From: Dryomyza anilis
Taxonomy: Eukaryota; Arthropoda; Insecta; Diptera; Dryomyzidae
Direction of reading: 5' to 3'
NCBI GenBank assembly: GCA_951804985.1
Contig: OX638132.1
Span: 90,772,696 to 90,836,695, forward strand
DNA: 64,000 bases
This document shows, piece by piece, positions 55,020 through 64,000 of the stretch. The stretch's first letter is position 1. Each line of letters opens with the position of its first letter. Made by a program: the position numbers and the translations under genes. The notes under the pieces were generated by a model. That model ran no database searches and was not told the DNA's origin. It worked only from the letters and a program-made list of their open reading frames with translations.

Positions 55020-56130
55020 TTCATCATTTTTTTAACAATTTCTTTTTCGAAATTTTTCAAACATTGCTTTGTTTTTGTCGCCCAAATTTTTTCCAACAAT
55101 TTTTTTTTTGAAAATTTTCGAACATTGTTGTTTTTGTCGATTTTTTTTTTTTTTTAAATAGTGATTTCGACCATTGCGTTCTTTTTTTCGTCCAAAAATT
55201 TGTTTGAACACTGTTGATTTGGTCGAATATTTTTTTTTGAAAATCGTGATTTCGACCATTGCGTTGTTTTGGTACAAATGTTTTTTCGATTTTTTTCGAA
55301 CATTGTTGTTTTTGTCGAATATATATTTTTTTTATTGAAAATGGTGATATCGATCATTGGCTGGTTTTGTTACAAAATTTTTCGAACATTGTTGTTTTTG
55401 TCGAATATTTTATTTTTGGAAAATGGTGATTTCGAACATTGCGTTTTTTTGTTCGTCCAAAAATTTGTTTGAACATTGTTGATTTGGTAAATTTTTTTTC
55501 GATTTTTTCGAACATTGTTGTTTTTTTCGAATATATTTTTTTTTTATTGAAAATAGTGATATCGATCATTGTCTGGTTTTTTTACAAAATTTTTCGAACA
55601 TTGTTGTTTTTGTCGAATATTTTATTTTTGGAAAATGGTGATTTCGAACATTGCTTTGTTTTTGTCGCACTAAAATTAAACACTTTTTTTATTTAGACAT
55701 TTTTTAGCATTGTTATTGTTGTTAATTTTTTTTTGAAAACCATTGTGTTGTTTTTGTCGTCCAAAAAATTTTGTTAACCACATTTTTTTTGATATTTTTC
55801 GAAAATACCTGTTTTTGTCTAATTTTTTTTGTTTGAAAATGATGATTCTTGTTTTCGAAAATTTTCGAACATTGTTTTTTTTTGCGGATTATTTTTTAAA
55901 TGGCGTCGTATTTTTAACAACATTTTTTTTACAAATTTTTCGAACATTGTGTTTTTGTCGAATACTTAATTTTTTAAAATAGTGATTTCGACCATTGCGT
56001 TGTTTTTGTCGTCAAAACGTTTTTTAACATTTTTTTTTCGAAAATTTTCGAACATTGTTTTTGTTTTTGTTGAATACATTTATTTTTTGTAATTTTTTAT
56101 CAATGGTTTTATCGACATTTCTTGAAAATT
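55020..56130. repeat. Tandem array of TTTTCGAACATTGTTGTTTTTGTCG-type units
   Basis: About ten irregular units of ~100 bp combine CGAACATTGTTGTTTTTGTC, GAAAATGGTGATTTCGACC and ATTGCGTTGTTTTTGTCG. A ~210-bp higher-order unit is duplicated (about 55285-55490 and 55495-55700). The many open frames on both strands are low-complexity shadows. Confidence 0.9.
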
Positions 56131-56540
56131 GTTGTTTTGTTGACCAGACATGTTAATCAATTTTGTTTGATAATAAAAAAACGTTTAATTTTTGCTTTAA
56201 GGTTTTTATTTCCATATATACCCACATTTTTAATCAAAATTTACCATCTCCAGAAATATTGGGAGTCATCTGAAACGAGAATTGTGCATCAACGCTTCTC
56301 AGCTTCTCAAAAATTACTAATGAGATATATATTTTGTTAACCTGTTCAAACGCAACCGACATTTTTCAAAAATAAATGTTTCTCTCAGAACGAAACCGAA
56401 ATTTTTCCAAAATAAAGGTTTCTCTCAGACCGAAATCGATTTTTTTTTAAATAAAGGCTCTCTCAAAATCAAAATCTTTTTTTTTTGTGTACCTACTCTG
56501 TCCGATAATGAAAATGGACGTGATCGGTTGACCATTGATG
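56131..56540. other. AT-rich stretch with a 3-unit tandem repeat
   Basis: At about 56365-56470 three ~46-bp units share AATAAAGGTTTCTCTCAGAC and CGAAACCGAAATTTTTCC. No gene recognised. Confidence 0.55.
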
Positions 56541-56544
56541 TTCT

Positions 56545-56700
56545 GGGGGGATGACACCTATTCATGTAATGCACAGTGTAGATCTTAGAAAAGGACTATA
56601 GGTTATAAGAAGGCAGGAAAGATGGAGTATGCTAAATGTCGGGAAAAACAAATGCAAAGAATCTCCCTCCACAGACAATACGAGTTTCTGGAGACGTTGA
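56545..56700 (-). pseudogene. 3' UTR fragment of the non-LTR retrotransposon, copy 3
   Basis: On the minus strand it reads TTTTTCCCGACATTTAGCAT, ACTCCATCTTTCCTGCCTTC, TATAACCTATAGTCC and ACACTGTGCATTACATGAAT, matching the 3' regions at 27060-27180 and 41260-41375. It is strongly diverged and contains no usable coding sequence. Confidence 0.65.
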
Positions 56701-57558
56701 AATCAGTTCCCGTTGGTCTGCTTCATAGTCATTACCTATACCAAGTTTATATTCGGACTACACTCTAATTTACTAAATACTACTATGTTCAAATAAATGT
56801 CAGGAAATTAGCTAAACTAGTCTGTGACGGTTGTAAATGTCGTAAACAGGAAACTGACGTTTGATGGCAATTAATTTTATTATTTTTTCAATTGCAATGC
56901 ATATTAACAAATATCTGTTGATGTAATGGATAATAAAAATATTTCTTTAGTCCATGTCAGAAGTTCAACATTTGTTCAACTGGCTCTCTGTCTGTCTGTC
57001 TATCTGTCTATCTTTCTATTATAACTGTCTGCCTGTCTGCTAATTTTCATTGTTTATCAAAGTCTATTTTTATTCATTTGTCAACCTTGGTTTTGAACTC
57101 GTTTTGCAGTAGAACGTTTTACATGGTTGTTGTGTGTTCTGTGAATAATATGTATTTTATTTCCATAGCTATATTTGTTTGCAATTCCGTTAATAGTTAC
57201 AACGGTCAAGTGCAATGCCACATGCAGTTTCCTATAGATTTGCCATAACTCATTTTTCACTATAATCAAATATATTATTTCATTTTTGTCGCTGTGGCAT
57301 GACGTGACATTTTTTGCGTGTACTGTGTTGCACTGTAATGGGACTAATAATCGCCAATAAATGTTAGTTATTTTGATATGTTTTTTGTATATTTTAATTT
57401 TATTTATAGACATTATATATTTTAATAATAGCCGTAAAAGTGGAAGGCACTGAAATTATCATTTCAGGTAAATATATTTAAATCGGTTCCGGTACACGTG
57501 CCAGTTTTTCTAATTATATTTGATGTTTTTTTATATTTGGATTATTTTAATTTCATTT
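56701..57558. other. AT-rich stretch with a (GTCT)n microsatellite
   Basis: The microsatellite CTGTCTGTCTGTCTATCTGT spans about 56986-57020. It may be a relic of a mini-me-like element, but the flanks do not show the conserved block. The 110-codon minus-strand frame at 57081-57413 has no recognised domain. Confidence 0.5.
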
Positions 57559-60520
57559 GATATTTTTGATATTTTGATATTTTGATATTTTGATATTTTG
57601 ATATTTTGATATTTTGATATTTTGATATTTTGATATTTTGATATTTTGATATTTTGATATTTTGATATTTTGATATTTTAATATTTTGATATTTTGATAT
57701 TTTGATATTTTGATATTTTGATATTTTGATATTTTGATATTTTGATATTTTGATATTTTGATATTTTGATATTTTGATATTTTGATATTTTGATATTTTG
57801 ATATTTTGATATTTTGATATTTTGATATTTTGATATTTTGATATTTTGATATTTTGATATTTTGAATATTTTGATATTTTGATATTTTGATATTTTGATA
57901 TTTTGATATTTTGATATATTGATATTTTGATATTTTGATATTTTGATATTTTGATATTTTGATATTTTAATATTTTGATATTTTGATATTTTGATATTTT
58001 GATATTTTGATATTTTGATATTTTGATATTTTGATATTTTGATATTTTGATATATTGATATTTTGATATTTTGATATTTTGATATTTTGATATTTTGATA
58101 TTTTGATATTTTGATATTTTGATATTTTGATATTTTGATATTTTGATATTTTGATATTTTGATATTTTGATATTTTGATATTTTGAATATTTTGATATTT
58201 TGATATTTTGATATTTTGATATTTTGATATATTGATATTTTGATATTTTGATATTTTGATATTTTGATATTTTGATATTTTGATATTTTGATATTTTGAT
58301 ATTTTGATATTTTGATATTTTGATATTTTGATATTTTGATATTTTGATATTTTGATATTTTGATATTTTGATATTTTGATATTTTGATATTTTGATATTT
58401 TGATATTTTGATATTTTGATATTTTGATATTTTGATATTTTGATATTTTGATATTTTGATATTTTGATATTTTGATATTTTGATATTTTGATATTTTGAT
58501 ATTTTGATATTTTGATATTTTGATATTTTGATATTTTGATATTTTGATATTTTGATATTTTGATATTTTGATATTTTGATATTTTGATATTTTGATATTT
58601 TGATATTTTGATATTTTGATATTTTGATATTTTGATATTTTGATATTTTGATATTTTGATATTTTGATATTTTGATATTTTGATATTTTGATATTTTGAT
58701 ATTTTGATATTTTGATATTTTGATATTTTGATATTTTGATATTTTGATATTTTGATATTTTGATATTTTGATATTTTGATATTTTGATATTTTGATATTT
58801 TGATATTTTGATATTTTGATATTTTTATATTTTGATATTTTGATATTTTGATATTTTGATATTTTGATATTTTGATATTTTGATATTTTGATATTTTGAT
58901 ATTTTGATATTTTGATATTTTGATATTTTGATATTTTGATATTTTGATATTTTGATATTTTGATATTTTGATATTTTGATATTTTGATATTTTGATATTT
59001 TGATATTTTGATATTTTGATATTTTGATATTTTGATATTTTGATATTTTGATATTTTGATATTTTGATATTTTGATATTTTGATATTTTGATATTTTGAT
59101 ATTTTGATATTTTGATATTTTGATATTTTGATATTTTGATATTTTGATATTTTGATATTTTGATATTTTGATATTTTGATATTTTGATATTTTGATATTT
59201 TGATATTTGATATTTTGATATTTTGATATTTTGATATTTTGATATTTTGATATTTTGATATTTTGATATTTTGATATTTGGATATTTTGATATTTTGATA
59301 TTTTGATATTTTGATATTTTGATCTTTTGATCTTTTGATATTTTGATATTTTGATATTTTGATATTTTGATATTTTGATATTTTGATATTTTGATATTTT
59401 GATATTTTGATATTTTGATATTTTGATATTTTGATATTTTGATATTTTGATATTTTGATATTTTGATATTTTGATATTTTGATATTTTGATATTTTGATA
59501 TTTTGATATTTTGATATTTTGATATTTTGATATTTTGATATTTTGATATTTTGATATTTTGATATTTTGATATTTTGATATTTTTATATTTTGATATTTT
59601 GATATTTTGATATTTTGATATTTTGATATTTTGATATTTTGATATTTTGATATTTTGATATTTTGATATTTTGATATTTTGATATTTTGATATTTTGATA
59701 TTTTGATATTTTGATATTTTGATATTTTGATATTTTGATATTTTGATATTTTGATATTTTGATATTTTGATATTTTGATATTTTGATATTTTGATATTTT
59801 GATATTTTGATATTTTGATATTTTGATATTTTGATATTTTGATATTTTGATATTTTGATATTTTGATATTTTGATATTTTGATATTTTGATATTTTGATA
59901 TTTTGATATTTTGATATTTTGATATTTTGATATTTTGATATTTTGATATTTTGATATTTTGATATTTTGATATTTTGATATTTGATATTTTGATATTTTG
60001 ATATTTTGATATTTTGATATTTTGATATTTTGATATTTTGATATTTTGATATTTGGATATTTTGATATTTTGATATTTTGATATTTTGATATTTTGATCT
60101 TTTGATCTTTTGATATTTTGATATTTTGATATTTTGATATTTTGATATTTCGATATTTTGATATTTTGATATTTTGATATTTTGATATTTTGATATTTTG
60201 ATATTTTGATATTTTGATATTTTGTTATTTTGATATTTTGTTATTTTGTTATTTTGTTATTTTGATATTTTGATATTTTGATATTTTGATATTTTGATAT
60301 TTTGACATTTTGATATTTTGATATTTTGATATTTTGATATTTTGATATTTTGATATTTTGATATTTTGATATTTTGATATTTTGATATTTTGATATTTTG
60401 ATATTTTGATATTTTGATATTTTGATATTTTGATATTTTGATATTTTGATATTTTAATATTTTGATATTTTGATATTTTGATATTTTGATATTTTGAAAT
60501 TTTAATATTTTGATATTTTG
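57559..60520. repeat. (GATATTTT)n satellite, ~370 units over ~2.96 kb
   Basis: An almost perfect 8-bp tandem repeat. Scattered variants (GATATATT, GATATTTGGATATTTT, GATCTTTT pairs, GAATATTTT, TTTTTATA) act as markers. One marker set at 59202, 59273 and 59321 recurs in the same order at 59977, 60048 and 60096, each displaced by exactly 775 bp, revealing a higher-order duplication. The right end (60235-60500) is more variable, as array edges often are. Confidence 0.98.
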
Positions 60521-62514
60521 TTAAATTTATTTTTTTAAAATTTTAGTTTATGTCTAAAAGCAAATGTATTTGTGTGCATATACTGAAATCCATATTCATT
60601 GTGTAGTAATAGCAAAGCTAAATAAATACAAATGCACTTAAAGAGTATGCTGTAAATTTATTAAAACTATTTATGTATTAAACTAATAGAAATGAATTCG
60701 TGTAGTAAATGAATTCCTAATACATTTTGTAGTAAAATCAATTCAAATAAATACAAATGTACTTAAAAAGTATAATAATGTTAGAACTATTTTTTAAACA
60801 AATATAAAAAATTTTTATATTAATTTTTACTTCAGTATTTTTCTCTATGTATGTAGTTATTTTGTTACCACATACGTTTTAATTTCCTTAATTGCCATTT
60901 AAATGCATTTCCCTTTTTAGTTTATTTTTAATTAGTTGCTCTCATTCATTTATTTATCTATAAATAGGAAATAACATAAAAATATTTATATATTATTCTC
61001 ACCTGTTTTTGTTTGGTTTAAATAAAGTTATAAATATTTTTATAACTTGCATCACCAGTTGGTTATTTACATTAACATCGTGTGTATGTATCACGTTACT
61101 ACGAATTTACTTTTATTATATATATTTTTTTTTGTAAATTTTCCGTTTATTATAATTGAATCAAGTTGAACTACTATTCGTAATGTGCAGGTTGATTGAA
61201 CTTGATGTAGTTGTAGTCCCACGAAATCCAAGTCATATATACTATATACGTAGTTAATGTAAATATCAAATGTACGTAAATGAGTCGATATCTGAGGAAG
61301 CGATATTAAAATTACTTGATAAGTTAATGTGTTTGTTAAGCAATAATATAAATCTGTATTTGACAAATAATAAAATTATTAAAATAAAAAAAAATTATGA
61401 TCGAAGATGTAAATCGTTTGAAGCTTATAAATCTTATATAATTCCTAATTCATTTACTTACGTAATTTATATTGATTAAATATATAATTTTAAAAATGAT
61501 TTGTTTGTACTGTTTCGATTATTGAAATGCTGTTTTTGTACTATATTTCCTGTAACAGTTTCATTCACATGTTTTTTAATCGGTTTATCAAAGACTATTG
61601 ATATTTTTAAACTTGTTGCATTAATATATTATTTAATAATTGAACAATCAGCTGATATCTGCATAATCGATGTCAGTTTCGGTTTTTCTTGTATCATTTA
61701 ATTGCAGTTCGTGATTATTGTTCTATAAAGAATATTCCAGTTATTCGGGTTATATCATGTTTTATATTATTTTTTAAAATTTAAATTTGTGGTATTTTTT
61801 ATTGGTATCGATTTTGATACAATAGATCTAAATTAATATAATCTCTAAACAAACACATTTTTTGGAGAATTTTAATTTTGTCAGCATCATACGTCAAATA
61901 TAAAAAATAATCTAAAATAATTGGTTTAACAAAAGTATTGAATAAACTTCGATTAAGGTTCAGTTTTTCATAGCAAGTTTAAACTTAGTTTAAACTTTTC
62001 CAAATTTTTAAAACGTCTACAATTCATTTTCAAAACAGACGAATATCTTTAAATTTTATAGGTAAATAGACAATTAGTAATCAGTTAATATGGTATTTAA
62101 AATATTTGTGATATTTTGACTATAGACGAAATTTCATAAACTACGTTTAATATGAAAATGTGATTGAAAATTGAACATTAGTGCGAATTATACTAAACTT
62201 TTGAAATTGAATAACACAAATGGTCTAAAATCCAAATTATTCTACCGATAATGATCTAATCGACGCACAGTGGTATACAAAAATTGTTCATCGTCCTGTA
62301 TCTTGTGATGTAATGAATACTTTTGAATGTGTTTTATTTTGTTTTAATGGAAATTGTAAATGCTATTAAGATACTAATAATAAAAATCTACCGAATAGAT
62401 TTTGTTATATAATAAGACCAATATGTAACTTTTAATTCAAAATATCTGTAATATAGCCACAGTCATGATATTGGGCTCAGTAATGTATTTTGTTGTTGTT
62501 TATATATTTGCTAA
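60521..62514. other. AT-rich stretch to the right of the satellite, no gene recognised
   Basis: A diverged direct repeat is at about 60605-60655 and 60730-60775 (AAATAAATACAAATGYACTT). Frames of 66-91 codons at 61091-61701 have no domain I recognise, and their composition follows the AT-rich DNA. Confidence 0.45.
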
Positions 62515-62852
62515 ATGTGGGCGGAATTTGATAAAGGGGCGTGGAACTTCCCATATAACCATAACTTTAAAAATGCTATAACTCCTGGCCAGAGTTATGA
62601 AAATTGAAAAAAAGGTTCATATCAAAAAGAAGAATCGTCACGTAGAATGTGGCCGGGATTGTATAAAGGGGCATGGCACCTTTCACATAACTCCTTACAT
62701 ACTAAGAGTAGAGTTATAAAAATCAAATGATCATATTTAAAACTCCGAACATCACGTAGAATATGTACGGGATTGGACAATGGGGCATGGCACCTCCCGT
62801 ACAAAAAAACCTTAAAATTGCTTTCACTCTTTACTTACTAAGAGCAGAGTTT
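62515..62852. repeat. ~120-bp tandem repeat, interrupted by mini-me-like B4
   Basis: Three units share GTGGGCGGAATTTGATAAAG or GGCCGGGATTGTATAAAGGG, GGCATGGCACCTTTCACATA, ACTCCTTACATACTAAGAG and ATCGTCACGTAGAAT. After the 875-bp insertion the unit resumes at about 63730 with ATTGTAATCGTCACGTAGAAT (63752). Confidence 0.85.
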
Positions 62853-63397
62853 AAACCAGTCGGGAAGGTTAGATCACATGGGAAATTTTAAAGTAGGTGT
62901 AATTATGATAGTTAGGATTATCAAAATTATAGTCGGTCTAAGCCGACTATAAATACCCTACACATATGTGTGGTTACCATTCAAAGTGCTATATAGGTCA
63001 CCAGGGTATACGAATCCTGAAAATAACTACAAACATTCAATCGCTGAAGAATTTCCATTCATATGATACCCATATTTACAAATGAGTAGGTGTACCGAAT
63101 TTCGATTTTTTTTTGTGAACCACAAGTCTTTTCTCCGGAAAACTTTATTATCATGTATTTGAGCATGATGTCAATATATATTTGACCAAAAAAGTTTACC
63201 TAAGCACGTATACATAAAAATTGATCTTTATATGTACATTTATATGAGGAATTTGAACATAAGTGGTCGGATCATAGGTCACAATAAACCGATCTCGCCA
63301 ATTACAGCGCACATACAGCGTAGGTATATTAGTAATCTAAGTTATAAGTTTCATTTATCTAGCTCTTCAATTTTAAAAGTAGTAGGGATTTCAACAG

Positions 63398-63475
<78 letters not shown>

Positions 63476-63496
63476 GGACAGACGGACAGACAGACG

Positions 63497-63527
<31 letters not shown>

Positions 63528-63727
63528 AGACGGACGGAAAGACGGACAGACAGACGGACAGACAGACGGACAGATAGACGGACAGACGGACATCGCTAAA
63601 TCGACTCAGGAGGTCATGCTGATCAAGAATATATATACTTTTCCATACCGGAGATGCTTCCTTCTGGGTGTTACAAACGGCGAACCAAACTGAATATACC
63701 CTTTCACTCTTAGTGTAGGGTATAAAA
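62853..63727 (+). mobile_element. Mini-me/DINE-like element, family B, copy B4, expanded microsatellite
   Basis: Starts AAACCAGTCGGGAAGGTTAG. It has the 5' hairpin TAGTCGGTCTAAGCCGACTA, the conserved GATCAAGAATATATATACTT block, GGTGTTACAAACGGCGAACC and the 3' hairpin TATACCCTTTC...AGGGTATA. Uninterrupted, so it is the reference copy of family B here. Confidence 0.88.
63393..63592. repeat. (GACA/GACG)n microsatellite, ~200 bp
   Basis: About 50 tetranucleotide units, nearly all GACA or GACG, inside mini-me-like B4. Other copies of the same element carry only 3-7 units at this position. A frame reading DRQT repeats on one strand and SVCP repeats on the other is a by-product of the microsatellite. 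Confidence 0.97.
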
Positions 63728-64000
63728 ATCGCATCAAAAGATTATATTAAAGATTGTAATCGTCACGTAGAATCAGGTCTGGATACTGATACTGATACTT
63801 CTTGGATCCGGAAGCAGTTTTCTTCTATATACTGAATTAGCCATATGAAAGAGAAAATAAAACGGCCTAAGTGCCTGATCAAATCTATTTTGAATGTCCT
63901 CTTTATAACACGACAACTCTTCAGAACCAAAGACTATAAGACGTGCGACTTCGCAAAAAACATATTCAACATAGCAAAATCCTGTTTTTTATGATATTTT

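Noticed and set aside
57559..60520. CRISPR-like regular repeat
   Set aside because: There are no spacers; it is a simple 8-bp satellite in a eukaryotic genome.
63232..63693. 153-codon frame rich in DRQT repeats and the opposite SVCP-repeat frame
   Set aside because: Both are translations of the (GACA)n microsatellite in a mini-me-like element.

Overview
This window looks like intergenic or intronic DNA of a higher fly (Brachycera, possibly a calyptrate). The evidence is its strong AT-richness, the near absence of long ORFs, interspersed elements that resemble dipteran mini-me/DINE elements with a (GACR)n microsatellite core, two tRNA-derived SINE families, and one insect-style nuclear gene for a mitochondrial enzyme. 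The species cannot be named from the sequence alone.

Only one convincing host gene is present: an intronless, complete succinyl-CoA ligase alpha subunit at 52434-53447 (+). It stands out by its balanced base composition in AT-rich DNA. Almost everything else that can be recognised is mobile or repetitive DNA.

Layout. 1-720: end of a ~170-bp satellite. 978-2927: two SINE-1 copies with clear target-site duplications (TSDs), one hit by a MITE. 4128-7983: a three-level nest with a 2.7-kb hAT-like element that has a perfect 8-bp TSD. 8092-11074: SINE, a palindromic element split by a mini-me-like element, and a TIR element. 12779-16858: palindromic MITEs and nested SINEs. 18117-22915: mini-me-like, CCCTAG and CACYCAG MITEs, and an array-ended element. 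22916-30512: a long palindromic element, LINE 3' fragments, and a mini-me-like copy containing a foldback cluster. 31809-33602: mini-me-like copy split by a 1011-bp hAT-type element with an 8-bp TSD. 33970-43308: SINEs, MITEs and mini-me-like copies, many nested. 44604-45891: a Tc1/mariner-type element whose broken transposase has DD37E spacing. 46411-47532: composite tandem array. 48055-52125: more repeats. 52434-53447: the succinyl-CoA ligase gene. 54351-56130: two unusual arrays. 57559-60520: a 3-kb (GATATTTT)n satellite with internal higher-order duplications. 62515-63780: a ~120-bp tandem repeat interrupted by a mini-me-like element with an expanded GACA microsatellite.

The genes do not form a pathway or operon. 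The interest of the window is the layered record of insertions: at least ten element-in-element events, several with the empty site recoverable by comparing copies within the window. That gives direct TSD lengths for non-autonomous families I could not assign with certainty. I found no new defence-like or multigene system. All repeat assignments come from reading and comparing copies by eye; boundaries are usually good to about 10-20 bp.
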